64,000 nt of DNA from Paenibacillus prosopidis (GCF_003337375.1 NZ_QPJD01000003.1:62001-126000), one strand, 5' to 3'; counted from the first letter of the stretch, positions 46,109 through 55,689 are shown. A program made the numbers and translations. Notes: a model not told the origin generated them from the sequence alone.

Positions 46109-47116
46109 ATGAGTTTTTTTAAGAAACTGAAGGAAAGCATCGCTACAAAGACAGAAGCGGTAACAAATATCTTCAAGGACGGGTTGTCGAAGACACGGAC
46201 TGCGTTCGTTGAGAAAGTCGAAGAGCTTATTACGCGCCGCAAAAAAATTGATGAGCAGTTTTACGAGGAGCTAGAAGAAATTTTAATCGGTGCAGACGTT
46301 GGCGTTAATACGGTCATGCAATTAATCGATGAGCTTCGGGTGGAAGTGAAGAAACGTAAAATCGAGGATGCGGCCGATTTGCAGCCGGTCCTTTCGGAGA
46401 AGCTTATTGAGCTTATGAAGGGCGACGATCACGCGGGTTTGCGGATGGCGCCAAGCGGCATTACCGTTATTTTGTTTGTAGGCGTCAACGGCGTCGGCAA
46501 GACGACGACAATCGGAAAGCTGGCGCATAAATTTAAGAGCGAAGGTAAGAGCGTGCTGCTTGCAGCTGGCGATACGTTCCGTGCGGGAGCAATAGAGCAG
46601 CTTGAGGTATGGGGTCAGCGAGTCGGGGTAGACGTGATTAAGCAGCAGTCCGGTTCCGACCCTGCGGCCGTTATGTTCGATGCGGTTCAAGCGGCGAAGC
46701 AGCGCGGTGTAGATGTGCTGCTTTGCGATACGGCAGGAAGACTGCAAAATAAGACAAATTTGATGGAAGAGCTGAACAAAATTTTTCGCGTCATCCAGCG
46801 CGAGCTTCCGGATGCGCCGCATGAGGTACTGCTGGTGCTAGATGCGACGACTGGACAAAATGCTCTTAGCCAAGCGAAGCTATTCGGCGAGAAGAGCGGG
46901 GTTACAGGTCTTGTATTGACGAAGCTGGACGGTACAGCTAAGGGCGGTATCGTAATCGCTATTCGCAATGAACTGAGCTTACCGGTAAAGCTTGTCGGCC
47001 TTGGAGAGAAAATGGGCGATTTGCAGCCATTCGATTCGGAGCAATTCATACATGCGCTGTTTGCAGGATTAATTCAGCGCGAAGCTGCAGATGAATCCGG
47101 AATAAAAGCAGAATAA
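46109..47116 (+). CDS. ftsY: Signal recognition particle receptor FtsY
   Basis: 335 aa. N domain, then the SRP-GTPase G domain: GVNGVGKTTT, DTFRAGAIEQL, DTAGRLQNK, TKLDGTAKGG and GLGEKMGDLQPF. A short N-terminal amphipathic start (MSFFKKLKE) suits membrane contact. Docks Ffh-bound ribosomes at the membrane. Confidence 0.98.
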   Translation: MSFFKKLKESIATKTEAVTNIFKDGLSKTRTAFVEKVEELITRRKKIDEQFYEELEEILIGADVGVNTVMQLIDELRVEVKKRKIEDAADLQPVLSEKLIELMKGDDHAGLRMAPSGITVILFVGVNGVGKTTTIGKLAHKFKSEGKSVLLAAGDTFRAGAIEQLEVWGQRVGVDVIKQQSGSDPAAVMFDAVQAAKQRGVDVLLCDTAGRLQNKTNLMEELNKIFRVIQRELPDAPHEVLLVLDATTGQNALSQAKLFGEKSGVTGLVLTKLDGTAKGGIVIAIRNELSLPVKLVGLGEKMGDLQPFDSEQFIHALFAGLIQREAADESGIKAE

Positions 47117-47179
47117 GCGGGTTGCATTCGGATGCTAATAGCGCTAAGATGAAGCCTTTAAGGTGACAAGGACAAATGC

Positions 47180-47209
47180 TTGACAGCAGCCTATGATGTC
47201 ATGTATTAT
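47180..47209 (+). promoter_or_regulatory. Sigma-A promoter of ylxM-ffh
   Basis: TTGACA (47180-47185), 18-bp spacer, TATTAT (47204-47209), 83 nt before ylxM. Confidence 0.75.
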
Positions 47210-47292
47210 AAGAGTCATTGACAGCTGTAAAGGCTTTTTCCTTGACGGGTGCAAATGGTTAACATGGTTAACGAGCAGGAGGGGCTGATGGG

Positions 47293-47655
47293 ATGAAAGC
47301 AAACGAACCGGATGCCTTATCCAAAACAACCCGAATTAATTTATTGTTCGATTTTTACGAGCCGTTGCTGACAGAGAAGCAGCGGACGTTCCTCAAATAT
47401 TATTTTCATGACGATTTCTCGTTAGGAGAGATTGCTGCGGAGTTCGGCATTAGCCGGCAAGCGGTTTATGAGCATGTCAAGCGCGCTGAGCAGGTGCTTG
47501 AAGGCTACGAGAGCAAGCTTAACTTACTCTCAAAGCATGAGTCGCTTTTGCAATTAACGGCACAGCTGGTAAACAGCCTTGATGAGCTATCCATTGATGA
47601 ACAGGAAAAACAAGCGCTGATGAATGTTATCGCACAGTTCAGAGCAACGGAATAA
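47293..47655 (+). CDS. ylxM: YlxM family putative DNA-binding protein
   Basis: 120 aa. Sigma-factor-like [23 protein letters not shown], then [21 protein letters not shown]. Always precedes ffh and is thought to modulate SRP function or expression. Ffh starts 25 nt downstream. Confidence 0.95.
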   Translation: MKANEPDALSKTTRINLLFDFYEPLLTEKQRTFLKYYFHDDFSLGEIAAEFGISRQAVYEHVKRAEQVLEGYESKLNLLSKHESLLQLTAQLVNSLDELSIDEQEKQALMNVIAQFRATE

Positions 47656-47680
47656 ACGACAAGAATGGAGGTGACGGTAC

Positions 47681-49057
47681 ATGGCAGCATTTGAGAGCTT
47701 ATCAAACCGGCTTCAAAATGTGTTCAGCAAGCTGAGGGGCAAAGGCAAGGTGTCTGAAGAGGATGTTAACGAAGCGATGCGGGAGGTGCGGTTGGCGCTT
47801 CTTGAAGCAGACGTTAACTTCAAAGTCGTCAAAGACTTTATCGCCAAGGTGAAAGAACGGGCAATTGGCTTGGATGTATCAAAGAGCTTTACGCCCGGCA
47901 TGGTCGTCATCGATATCGTAAACAAAGAGCTTACCGAACTGATGGGCGGTACGCAAAGTAAGCTGGTTAAGGCAAATAAGCCGCCAACGGTAATTATGAT
48001 GGCCGGTTTGCAAGGTGCGGGTAAAACGACGACGACAGGCAAGCTGGCAAAGCTGCTGCAGAAGGGTAATCACAAGCCGCTCCTCATTGCATGTGATATT
48101 TACCGTCCGGCTGCAATCAAGCAGCTGCAGGTTCTCGGCGAGCAAATCAAAGCGCCGGTATTCTCGATGGGCGATCAAACATCACCCGTTGAAATTGCAC
48201 GGGCTGGACTTCAGCACGCGAAGGAGAACGGCAACGATTACGTCATTATCGATACAGCAGGCCGACTGCATATCGACGAAGAGCTGATGGAAGAGCTGAA
48301 GCAAATCCATCAGACAACTAAGCCTGATGAAGTGCTACTAGTCGTCGATTCGATGACGGGACAAGACGCGGTTAACGTAGCGCAGAGCTTCCACGAGCAA
48401 CTCGAACTAACTGGTGTCGTGTTAACGAAGCTAGACGGCGATACGCGAGGCGGTGCGGCACTATCGGTTAAAGCCGTAACGGGCTGCCCGATTAAATTCG
48501 CAGCGATGGGTGAGAAGATCGACTCCTTGGAGCCGTTCCATCCAGAGCGGATGGCTTCCCGGATTCTCGGCATGGGCGATATGCTGTCGTTGATTGAAAA
48601 GGCTCAATCGAATATCGATGCAGAGAAAGCCGCTGAGATGGAACGTAAGATGCGGACAGCGGAATTTACGTTCGATGATTTCCTTGAGCAAATGGAGCAG
48701 GTTAAAAAACTCGGTCCACTCGATCAAATTATGGATATGCTGCCCGGCATGAACAAGATGAAGGGCTTAAAGGACATGAAGGTCGACGAGAAGCAAATCG
48801 GCCGGGTCGAGGCTATCGTCCGTTCCATGACGAAGGAAGAGAAGATTAAGCCGGAGCTGCTTAACCACAGCAGACGTAAGCGCGTTGCCGCCGGCAGCGG
48901 CACAACGATTGTAGAAGTCAACCGCCTCATCAAGCAGTTCGACGATATGAAGAAGATGATGAAGCAGTTTTCATCAATGATGGGACCGAAAGGACCGAAG
49001 GGCGGCAAGAAAGGTCTTAAAGGTCTGCTCGGCAAAAATATGAAGTTTCCGTTTTAA
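47681..49057 (+). CDS. ffh: Signal recognition particle protein Ffh
   Basis: 458 aa. NG domain with GLQGAGKTTTTGKLA, DTAGRLHIDEELM, TKLDGDTRGG and GMGDMLSLIEKA; the Met-rich M domain (about 325-430; MDMLPGMNKMKG) binds signal peptides and SRP RNA. AATGGAGGTGA ahead of the ATG. Confidence 0.98.
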   Translation: MAAFESLSNRLQNVFSKLRGKGKVSEEDVNEAMREVRLALLEADVNFKVVKDFIAKVKERAIGLDVSKSFTPGMVVIDIVNKELTELMGGTQSKLVKANKPPTVIMMAGLQGAGKTTTTGKLAKLLQKGNHKPLLIACDIYRPAAIKQLQVLGEQIKAPVFSMGDQTSPVEIARAGLQHAKENGNDYVIIDTAGRLHIDEELMEELKQIHQTTKPDEVLLVVDSMTGQDAVNVAQSFHEQLELTGVVLTKLDGDTRGGAALSVKAVTGCPIKFAAMGEKIDSLEPFHPERMASRILGMGDMLSLIEKAQSNIDAEKAAEMERKMRTAEFTFDDFLEQMEQVKKLGPLDQIMDMLPGMNKMKGLKDMKVDEKQIGRVEAIVRSMTKEEKIKPELLNHSRRKRVAAGSGTTIVEVNRLIKQFDDMKKMMKQFSSMMGPKGPKGGKKGLKGLLGKNMKFPF

Positions 49058-49090
49058 TGCCTATTTATTTTTCGAAGGAGGTGAATTTTC

Positions 49091-49363
49091 ATGGCAGTAC
49101 GTATTCGTTTGAAAAGAATCGGTGCTCACAAAGCTCCTTTCTACCGCGTAGTCGTATCGGATTCCCGTTCGCCGCGTGACGGACGTTTTATCGAAGAGAT
49201 CGGCACTTATAACCCGGTTGCACAACCGGCTCAAGTTAAGATCGATGAAGAAAAAGCGTTGAAATGGCTGCAAACAGGAGCGCAAGCTTCTGATACCGTT
49301 CGTGACCTGCTTTCCAAAGCTGGTGTTCTTAAAAAGTTCCATGAGCTTAGGCAACAGAAATAA
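49091..49363 (+). CDS. rpsP: Ribosomal protein S16 (bS16)
   Basis: 90 aa. [20 protein letters not shown] and [13 protein letters not shown] are diagnostic. AAGGAGGTGA ribosome site. Confidence 0.99.
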   Translation: MAVRIRLKRIGAHKAPFYRVVVSDSRSPRDGRFIEEIGTYNPVAQPAQVKIDEEKALKWLQTGAQASDTVRDLLSKAGVLKKFHELRQQK

Positions 49364-49388
49364 CTGTTGAACAGCGGAGGGCTTTGAG

Positions 49389-49619
49389 ATGAAAGAATTG
49401 ATTCTTGTCATAGCGAAGGCTTTGGTCGATCATCCGGAGCAAGTGCAAGTCGATGTGAAGGATGATGACCGCGGCACGATATACGAGCTTTCGGTTCACC
49501 CCGAGGATATCGGTAAAATCATCGGTAAACAGGGACGCATCGCAAAAGCGATACGTACGGTAGTGACTTCTGCTTCCGTCAAATCGCAAAAGCGAGTCAT
49601 TGTCGACATTATGTCGTAA
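49389..49619 (+). CDS. khpA: KH-domain RNA-binding protein KhpA (YlqC)
   Basis: 76 aa. Single KH domain with GxxG loop in KIIGKQGRIAKAI. In other Firmicutes KhpA pairs with KhpB/Jag in RNA binding and cell-length control. 25 nt after rpsP; followed by a terminator. Confidence 0.95.
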   Translation: MKELILVIAKALVDHPEQVQVDVKDDDRGTIYELSVHPEDIGKIIGKQGRIAKAIRTVVTSASVKSQKRVIVDIMS

Positions 49620-49634
49620 TGCACGAACTCGAAG

Positions 49635-49666
49635 AAGGGTTAGGACGAATGTTCTAACCCTTTTTT
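49635..49666 (+). terminator. Terminator after khpA
   Basis: AGGGTTAG / CTAACCCT stem with a 10-nt loop followed by six T. Splits ffh-rpsP-khpA from rimM-trmD. Confidence 0.85.
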
Positions 49667-49667
49667 A

Positions 49668-49763
49668 AATTCTAAGCAGATATAAGTTTCACACTTATAT
49701 CTGCTTAGAATTCTCCGCGAAACGAAGCTTCGCCTCCAGAGGACGGCGAAGCGTTTACGCTTG
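49668..49763 (+). repeat. Dispersed two-hairpin intergenic repeat, copy B
   Basis: First hairpin is a perfect 19-bp inverted repeat (49668-49686 and 49694-49712) with loop TTTCACA. Second hairpin GCTTCGCC-TCCAGAGGAC-GGCGAAGC (49727-49752), then GCGTTTACGCTTG. A degenerate second 3' end (GGACGGCGGCAGCCGTTTG) follows at 49777-49795. Confidence 0.82.
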
Positions 49764-49825
49764 ATTGCAGGGCTTACGGACGGCGGCAGCCGTTTGCATT
49801 TGATGAAACGGCTTCGTCCACTAAC

Positions 49826-49855
49826 TTGGAACGAAGCCGTTTTTGCATGTATAAT
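49826..49855 (+). promoter_or_regulatory. Promoter of rimM-trmD inside a hairpin region
   Basis: TTGGAA (49826-49831), 18-bp spacer, TATAAT (49850-49855). The -35 lies in the loop of a 12-bp inverted repeat (AAACGGCTTCGT / ACGAAGCCGTTT, 49806-49842) that also ends in TTTT. Confidence 0.6.
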
Positions 49856-49886
49856 ACGTTTATACACATATGAAGGGCTGGTTGAA

Positions 49887-50417
49887 ATGAGCGAAAAGTG
49901 GTTTACGGTCGGAAAGGTTGTTAATACGCACGGACTTCGGGGAGAAGTTAAGGTATTATCGCAAACAGATTTCGCAGATGTTCGGTTTGCAGCGGGTAGT
50001 AAGCTTTTAATGCTAAACGAGGAGAGCGGGGCGTCGCTTGAAGTGAAAATCGTCGCATCCCGCGCTCACAAAAACGTGTACATACTAAAACTTGAAGGCT
50101 TTGATGATATTAATCTCGTTGAAAAATATAAAGGCTGGGTGCTCAAAGTTTCGGAAGCAAATTTGGTGGAGCTTGACGAAGGCGAATATTATTATCATGA
50201 AATTATCGGATGCCGTGTCGAAACAGAGGATGGCGAAGAGCTCGGTACGATATCAGAGATATTAAGTCCAGGGGCAAACGATGTATGGGTAGTCGCCCCC
50301 CCGAAGGGTCAAGGTAAGAAGCAGCAGCTGCTGCTGCCTGTAATTGACGATGTGTTAATTAGCGTTAACACCCAGGAAAAGCTTGTGACGGTCCGGTTGA
50401 TGGAAGGATTGATTTAA
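49887..50417 (+). CDS. rimM: Ribosome maturation factor RimM
   Basis: 176 aa. FTVGKVVNTHGLRGEVKVL opening, and PRC-barrel part GEYYYHEIIGCRVETEDGEELG with NDVWVV. Acts in 30S head maturation with S19. ATG 49887 behind GAAGGG. trmD starts 3 nt after the stop. Confidence 0.97.
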   Translation: MSEKWFTVGKVVNTHGLRGEVKVLSQTDFADVRFAAGSKLLMLNEESGASLEVKIVASRAHKNVYILKLEGFDDINLVEKYKGWVLKVSEANLVELDEGEYYYHEIIGCRVETEDGEELGTISEILSPGANDVWVVAPPKGQGKKQQLLLPVIDDVLISVNTQEKLVTVRLMEGLI

Positions 50418-50420
50418 ACG

Positions 50421-51173
50421 ATGAAAATTGATGTGCTAACGCTGTTTCCGGAAATGTTCGATGGTGTTTTTGGCGCGAGTATTCTAGGAAAAGCGAAGGA
50501 AAAAGGGATCGTCTCGCTCGAGGCGATTAATTTCCGGGCGTATTCGGGCAACAAACATAATACGGTCGACGATTACCCTTATGGCGGAGGCGGCGGAATG
50601 GTGCTGAAGCCTGAGCCGGTCTTTGCAGCGGTTGAGGATCTTAAGATAGACGAAAATGTGCGCCCCCGGGTTATTCTGATGTGTCCGCAGGGATCTCAGT
50701 TCACACAGCAGAAAGCGGAGGAGCTTGCGAAAGAGCAGCATCTCGTTCTTATTTGTGGGCACTATGAAGGCTACGACGAGCGGATTCGTGAGCATCTCGT
50801 AACGGACGAGCTATCAATCGGCGATTATGTACTGACCGGCGGTGAGGTGCCTGCAATGGTCGTTATCGATAGTGTTGTAAGACTTCTTCAGGGTGTTCTT
50901 GGCAACGAAACGTCAGCTGTTACTGACTCTTACAGCACCGGCTTGCTGGAGCACCCGCATTATACGCGTCCCGCCGAGTTCCGCGGCTGGGGAGTACCGG
51001 ACGTGCTCATTTCGGGGCATCACGCGAATATTGAGGTGTGGAGACGCGAGCAATCGCTTCTAAGGACGCTGCAGCGCCGTCCAGATCTGCTGAAACAGGC
51101 GGAGCTGACGGACAAGGAGCGGAAGTGGCTGGCTGCAAAGAAGAGGCAGGAAACACATAATCAAGGGGAATAA
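50421..51173 (+). CDS. trmD: tRNA (guanine37-N1)-methyltransferase
   Basis: 250 aa. [15 protein letters not shown], trefoil-knot SAM site [13 protein letters not shown] and [15 protein letters not shown]. Methylates G37 of tRNAs with G36, preventing +1 frameshifts. Coupled to rimM. Confidence 0.98.
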   Translation: MKIDVLTLFPEMFDGVFGASILGKAKEKGIVSLEAINFRAYSGNKHNTVDDYPYGGGGGMVLKPEPVFAAVEDLKIDENVRPRVILMCPQGSQFTQQKAEELAKEQHLVLICGHYEGYDERIREHLVTDELSIGDYVLTGGEVPAMVVIDSVVRLLQGVLGNETSAVTDSYSTGLLEHPHYTRPAEFRGWGVPDVLISGHHANIEVWRREQSLLRTLQRRPDLLKQAELTDKERKWLAAKKRQETHNQGE

Positions 51174-51188
51174 AGAATAGATGATTGC

Positions 51189-51222
51189 AAAAACCGCAAC
51201 GGAAATGTCCGTTGCGGCTTTT
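51189..51222. terminator. Bidirectional terminator
   Basis: CCGCAACGGA / TCCGTTGCGG 10-bp stem with A-run before and TTTT after; ends trmD and the convergent CAP-domain gene. Confidence 0.82.
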
Positions 51223-51246
51223 CGTAATGAAGTGATTAGGATCAAA

Positions 51247-52662
51247 TTATGGCGTATAGAAATTTTGGGTATAATATACGTTATAGCTTCCCCCAAAGGC
51301 AATGCCGGTACCAAGTCGCGTTAGCCTCCCGTCTAACAGCGTCTCCCGGTGTCCAGTGTCGGAGTTCATCCAGCCGTAATGTGCATAGATGCTGTTGATA
51401 TAGCCTGCTGCGATATTTTCTGCGGCCGATTTATATTTGATGCCTTCGTTCTTCATTCGATCGAATGGGGATAAGCCGTCTGGATTCATGTGTGCGAAAT
51501 AGCTTCTAATTTGCATATCGTTGCTATGAGTTCGAGCTGCAGCTGCTGCGAGCATGTCCCATTGCAGTTCAGCAATTCCCCTACCGGCGCGCTCTGCATT
51601 TGCCAGATCGAACACCTGCTGCTCGTAGGCAGTTTGAAGCTTGTTGGAATAGGCTGGTGTCCCGGATTTGGAGCCAGTTTGTGTCATTTTAAGAATACCG
51701 ATTATTTTATTGCCGTCATGCCTGTCAATAAATAATGTGTTACGTTCGTTCCCGGATGTAAATGCATAATAATCATCGTTTGCTTCTGCGCTGCTTACCG
51801 TACCTGTGAGCTGCTTGGCAGCCGCGATCGTTTGACCTATTTTAATGCCGGTGGAGCTTCTCCAGCTGCTGCTCGCATTGGAGAAAAGCGCGGTCACTTT
51901 CGCATCTGCAACACCAAACATCATGAAATTGGTATAGCTGCTGTTATAGATATACCAAGTGAAGCCATTTTCGCTGGCGTCGATCCGTGATGGCTTTCCA
52001 AGCGTAAGCTGAAGCTTCTGAGCAGAATCGTTAAGAGCAATTCCGCCTAGCGTTGTTCCTGGTTGTGATGATATTTTGGCTGCGGATAATGCTTTCGTAT
52101 GCTCTTTAAGCTTATAAAAAAACGTTAGCGCTTCGGCGCGCGTCAATTTGCCGGTTGGGATAAAGCCATTTACGGTAGCTGACGTTCGGCCGTTCGAGAT
52201 ATGTTCATCAAGCAGCCACTGTATTGCGCTCTGCTCAGTGAATGCTTTGCCGTTGGCAGCTGAGGCAAGGAGCAATGCCGCTTGGCCGCGGCGGAATGTG
52301 CCGCTGTCGTTAATAAATGTTAATGGCCATCCAAGGTTGTTGGCATAATCGTAATAAGGCTTGTACCAAACACCGCTATCAGCAGACGATACTGGTACTA
52401 AGCCGTAAGCCCGCAGCAGCATTGCCAAAAATTCCGCTTCATTAATCAGCCGGTTAGGCTGGAAGGAGCCATCGTCGTATCCTTGCGCTAAATGCTCTTC
52501 AATGGCCCAAGATATGTAGGTTTGAGCCCAATGTCCATTTGTATCCTTGAATGGTAATGGCTCTGCGGAGATTTGAGCCGGTGCTGTTATTACAGAGAAT
52601 AATAAAGCTGCAGCAATACATAATTTCTTTATAACAAAAACGGACTTCTGTAATTTTAACAA
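51247..52662 (-). CDS. SLH- and CAP-domain secreted surface protein
   Basis: 471 aa. Signal peptide (KKLCIAAALLFSVITAPAQISA), two to three S-layer-homology repeats (FKDTNGHWAQTYISWAIEEHLAQGY...NRLINEAEFLAML; GKLTRAEALTFFYKL), a CAP-associated N-terminal domain about 210-320 (GIALNDSAQKLQLTLGKPS) and a CAP/SCP domain (NAERAGRGIAELQWD, HSNDM, YFAHMNPDG, AAENIAAGY, DTGHRETLL). SLH repeats bind pyruvylated wall polymers. TTG at 52662 with GAGGTG 7 nt upstream is the best start; the frame extends 11 codons further. Confidence 0.87.
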   Translation of the reverse strand: MLKLQKSVFVIKKLCIAAALLFSVITAPAQISAEPLPFKDTNGHWAQTYISWAIEEHLAQGYDDGSFQPNRLINEAEFLAMLLRAYGLVPVSSADSGVWYKPYYDYANNLGWPLTFINDSGTFRRGQAALLLASAANGKAFTEQSAIQWLLDEHISNGRTSATVNGFIPTGKLTRAEALTFFYKLKEHTKALSAAKISSQPGTTLGGIALNDSAQKLQLTLGKPSRIDASENGFTWYIYNSSYTNFMMFGVADAKVTALFSNASSSWRSSTGIKIGQTIAAAKQLTGTVSSAEANDDYYAFTSGNERNTLFIDRHDGNKIIGILKMTQTGSKSGTPAYSNKLQTAYEQQVFDLANAERAGRGIAELQWDMLAAAAARTHSNDMQIRSYFAHMNPDGLSPFDRMKNEGIKYKSAAENIAAGYINSIYAHYGWMNSDTGHRETLLDGRLTRLGTGIAFGGSYNVYYTQNFYTP

Positions 52663-52732
52663 CAGTTTGCACCTCACTTTGTCGTAGTTTGTCAATTTAA
52701 GTATACATGAAACGTTGATTTCAAAATACGTG

Positions 52733-52761
52733 TTGTATTGCTCCGCACATTGTGGTAAAAT
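52733..52761 (+). promoter_or_regulatory. Promoter of rplS
   Basis: TTGTAT (52733-52738), 17-bp spacer, TGG-TAAAAT extended -10 (52756-52761). Confidence 0.65.
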
Positions 52762-52769
52762 TTCTAATG

Positions 52770-52862
52770 TTGTTCGTTAAGTCGGACGGTCCGCTATCAG
52801 CGATGAACCGGTTCAGTGGAATTCGGTGAGCTCATAAGAACGTCTATGGTGGAAGGAGTGAA
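52770..52862 (+). promoter_or_regulatory. Candidate L19 (rplS) mRNA leader
   Basis: About 95-nt untranslated leader with GGTCCGC, GAACCGGTTC and GAATTCGGTGAGCTC segments able to pair. Firmicute rplS genes often carry an autoregulatory L19 leader; I cannot confirm the consensus by eye. Confidence 0.4.
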
Positions 52863-52867
52863 TTCAA

Positions 52868-53209
52868 ATGAATCTTTTGCAAACAATTGCGCAAGAAAAC
52901 CTGCGCCAAGATCTACCGAACTTTCGTCCTGGTGACACGCTGAAAGTTCACGTAAAAGTTATCGAGGGAACTCGTGAGCGTATCCAGTTGTTCGAAGGCG
53001 TTGTTATTAAACGTCGCGGCGGTGGAATCAGCGAAACTTTTACTGTGCGTAAAATTTCCTACGGTGTTGGTGTGGAAAGAACTTTCCCGCTTAACTCGCC
53101 TAAAATCGAAAAAATCGAAGTGGCTCGCCGTGGTAAAGTACGTCGTGCGAAACTGTACTACCTTCGCAGTCTTCGCGGTAAAGCTGCTAGAATTAAAGAA
53201 ATTCGTTAA
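52868..53209 (+). CDS. rplS: Ribosomal protein L19 (bL19)
   Basis: 113 aa. [20 protein letters not shown] and [20 protein letters not shown] are diagnostic. GGAAGGAGTGA ribosome site. Confidence 0.99.
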   Translation: MNLLQTIAQENLRQDLPNFRPGDTLKVHVKVIEGTRERIQLFEGVVIKRRGGGISETFTVRKISYGVGVERTFPLNSPKIEKIEVARRGKVRRAKLYYLRSLRGKAARIKEIR

Positions 53210-53224
53210 GATCAAACGACTAGA

Positions 53225-53257
53225 GGGGCTTGCGCAAACAAGCTCCTTTTCGTTTTT
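53225..53257 (+). terminator. Terminator after rplS
   Basis: GGGGCTTG / CAAGCTCC stem with a 6-nt loop, then TTTTCGTTTTT. Confidence 0.62.
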
Positions 53258-53305
53258 CAAAAATGAGATATACATATTACAGCATTTGGGAAGAAGGCGA
53301 ACAGA

Positions 53306-54022
53306 TTGGACTCACATCAGCGTAATGACGGGCTGGACTCAGGCAGCGAAAATAACTCTAAGGAATTTCAACCACATGCAGACGTTCAGCAAACGATTCC
53401 GGAACGTGCAGTGACCCATGCGTCCAGCCCGGGCAAGCAGAGCGGGGCTTACAAGGAAATCGTGGAATGGATAAAGGCGTTAGTTATTGCGGTCGTTCTC
53501 GTCTTCCTCATTCGCCAGTTTTTATTTTCTCCGTTCATTGTGGACGGGCCTTCGATGCAGCCGAATTTTGAAACCGGCGAACGGTTAATTGTTAACAAAA
53601 TCTTATATACCATTCGCGAACCGAAGTTTGGCGAGGTGGTCGTCTTTGATGTTCCAGAGCAGGGCAGAAAATTTATTAAACGGGTCATTGGCGTTCCCGG
53701 CGATAAAATAAAACTCGAGGGCGATGATCTGTATATTAACGATAAGAAAATCGAAGAGCCATACATAAAGGAAGCGATTGAAGCTGCCCATGCTAGTGGC
53801 AGGCTGTATAACGGAGAAGGCTCTAATTATAACTTCCCGAATGACGAAGTGCCGGAAATGACAGTTCCGGAAGGGACGATTTTTGCGCTCGGCGACAATC
53901 GCTCCGACAGTACGGACAGCCGCGTTATCGGTTTTGTATCGGACGATGAAGTAGTGGGACGAGCAGACATTATTTTTTGGCCTTTGAACAAACTAGAGTT
54001 TATTAAGCATTGGACTAAATGA
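53306..54022 (+). CDS. lepB: Signal peptidase I
   Basis: 238 aa. Ser83 in DGPSMQPNFETGERL and Lys125 in RKFIKRVIGVPGD form the catalytic dyad; box E GDNRSDSTDSRVIG. One membrane helix (about 55-75). A roughly 50-residue polar N-terminal extension is longer than in SipS. TTG start with AAGAAGG upstream; no ATG available. rbgA follows by 9 nt. Confidence 0.94.
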   Translation: MDSHQRNDGLDSGSENNSKEFQPHADVQQTIPERAVTHASSPGKQSGAYKEIVEWIKALVIAVVLVFLIRQFLFSPFIVDGPSMQPNFETGERLIVNKILYTIREPKFGEVVVFDVPEQGRKFIKRVIGVPGDKIKLEGDDLYINDKKIEEPYIKEAIEAAHASGRLYNGEGSNYNFPNDEVPEMTVPEGTIFALGDNRSDSTDSRVIGFVSDDEVVGRADIIFWPLNKLEFIKHWTK

Positions 54023-54031
54023 GGTGTGTAA

Positions 54032-54898
54032 ATGACCATTCAATGGTTTCCGGGACATATGACCCGGGCAAAACGGCAAATACAAGAAAAGCTGAAACTA
54101 ATCGATATTGCCATAGAGCTATTGGATGCCCGCGTTCCGCTCTCGAGCCGAAATCCGATGGTAGAGGAAATTTTGAGCGGAAAGCCGCGGTTAATCGTTC
54201 TTAACAAATCGGATTTGGCTGACCCGAGAACGACGGAGCAATGGATGGCCTATTTTGCTAACGAAGGTCATGAGTGTGTGTCGGTTGATTCTTCGACAGG
54301 AACGAGGGTCGGTGATATTCCGGTTAAGGCGAAACAGATTTTACATGAGAAAATTGCGCGTCAAATTGCTAAAGGGATGAACCCTCGTGCGGTACGCGGA
54401 TTAATTGTTGGTATTCCAAACGTGGGGAAATCCACGCTCATCAACCGCCTTGCCGGACGAAATATTGCGCTTACGGGTGACCGCCCGGGTGTAACTAAAG
54501 GTCAACAGTGGATTAAGGTTGGCGGAGATATGGAGCTTCTCGATACGCCGGGTATTTTGTGGCCTAAGTTTGAGGATGAGCTTGTAGGCTACCGTCTTGC
54601 CATGACAGGTGCCATTAGAGAACAAATTTTGAACGTTGATGATATCGCCTTTTTTGCTGTGCGGGAGCTTGTTGATCGTTATTGGCCGACGTTGCAGGAA
54701 CGATACGAGCTTGAAACGCCGCCGACGGATTCTGCGGATTCCGATGAAATCGTACGTGTGATGGAGGATATCGGGCGCCGCAGAGGCTGTCTGATTAGCG
54801 GAGGACGCGTTGACTTGGAGAAAACGTCAGGCATTATTTTGCGTGATTTGCGTGCGGGTAAGCTAGGGCGCATTACGTTGGAAGCACCGCCTTATTAA
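54032..54898 (+). CDS. rbgA: Ribosome biogenesis GTPase RbgA (YlqF)
   Basis: 288 aa. Circularly permuted GTPase: LNKSDLAD (G4) precedes [14 protein letters not shown] (G1), GVTKG (G2) and DTPGIL (G3). [17 protein letters not shown] opening is typical. Needed for late 50S assembly (L16 insertion). Confidence 0.97.
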   Translation: MTIQWFPGHMTRAKRQIQEKLKLIDIAIELLDARVPLSSRNPMVEEILSGKPRLIVLNKSDLADPRTTEQWMAYFANEGHECVSVDSSTGTRVGDIPVKAKQILHEKIARQIAKGMNPRAVRGLIVGIPNVGKSTLINRLAGRNIALTGDRPGVTKGQQWIKVGGDMELLDTPGILWPKFEDELVGYRLAMTGAIREQILNVDDIAFFAVRELVDRYWPTLQERYELETPPTDSADSDEIVRVMEDIGRRRGCLISGGRVDLEKTSGIILRDLRAGKLGRITLEAPPY

Positions 54899-54988
54899 GG
54901 AATTTGATTAACAAATCTAACCCGTTCGTGTGGTTGAATGGGCAATCGTACGAACATGGTTAGGCACGTGGAATCGGGGGAACGTAAC

Positions 54989-55603
54989 GTGCTGGAGTAT
55001 GAAAAGTCGTTATGGATTGATGGATATAAGTCGATTGCCGGTGTCGATGAGGTTGGCCGGGGCTGCTTATTCGGAGACGTTGTGGCCGCTGCTGTTATTT
55101 TACCGCCGGATGTGGTCATCGATGGGGTTAATGATTCAAAGAAGCTTTCCGAGAAAAAGCGCGACCAGCTGTATGATATTATTTTGCAGCAATGCGTAGC
55201 GTGGTCGGTTGCTCATGTTAATGCTGAGACGATCGACAGAATCAACATTAAGCAGGCTGCCAGACTAGCGATGAAGCTTGCTGTAGAATCCTTGCAGGCG
55301 TCACCGGACTATTTGCTCATTGATGCAGAGAAGGTCGACGTGCCGTCGCCACAGCTTTCCATCATCAAAGGGGATGCGACGAGCCAGTCCATTGCAGCGG
55401 CATCCATAGTGGCCAAAGTGACGCGCGACAGGATGTGTACGAACGAATGGGAGCAGCTGTATCCAGCATACGGCATTGCGGTTCACAAAGGCTACGCAAC
55501 GAAGCTGCATCGGGAGCGGTTGCTTGAAAACGGACCAAGCCCGCTGCACCGCAGATCATTTCTAGGAAATTTGTTCACAGAGGAGCAAATGGTTCTCTTT
55601 TAA
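54989..55603 (+). CDS. rnhB: Ribonuclease HII
   Basis: 204 aa from GTG 54989. Catalytic Asp/Glu in IAGVDEVGRGCLFGDVVAAAVIL, then NDSKKLSEKKRD and AAASIVAKVTRDRM. Removes ribonucleotides from DNA. GTG 54989 has GGGGGA 7 nt upstream and gives the family's short N-terminus; an ATG at 54938 (221 aa) is the alternative. Confidence 0.94.
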   Translation: MLEYEKSLWIDGYKSIAGVDEVGRGCLFGDVVAAAVILPPDVVIDGVNDSKKLSEKKRDQLYDIILQQCVAWSVAHVNAETIDRINIKQAARLAMKLAVESLQASPDYLLIDAEKVDVPSPQLSIIKGDATSQSIAAASIVAKVTRDRMCTNEWEQLYPAYGIAVHKGYATKLHRERLLENGPSPLHRRSFLGNLFTEEQMVLF

Positions 55604-55637
55604 GCCGATCATTTCAAACGGTTGTTTGACACGCTCG

Positions 55638-55689
55638 ATTAATGGCTCAAGGTATTGGAATGCCTTAAGCCATTAATGGGCTTTTTTTT
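55638..55689 (+). terminator. Terminator after rnhB with overlapping hairpins
   Basis: AAGCC-N7-GGCTT and eight T (55667-55689). Its 5' arm is also part of a 19-bp inverted repeat (55638-55677), so the two folds exclude each other. Confidence 0.7.

Noticed and set aside
47218..47223. Second TTGACA upstream of ylxM
   Set aside because: No -10 at 16-19 bp; the pair at 47180-47209 is better.
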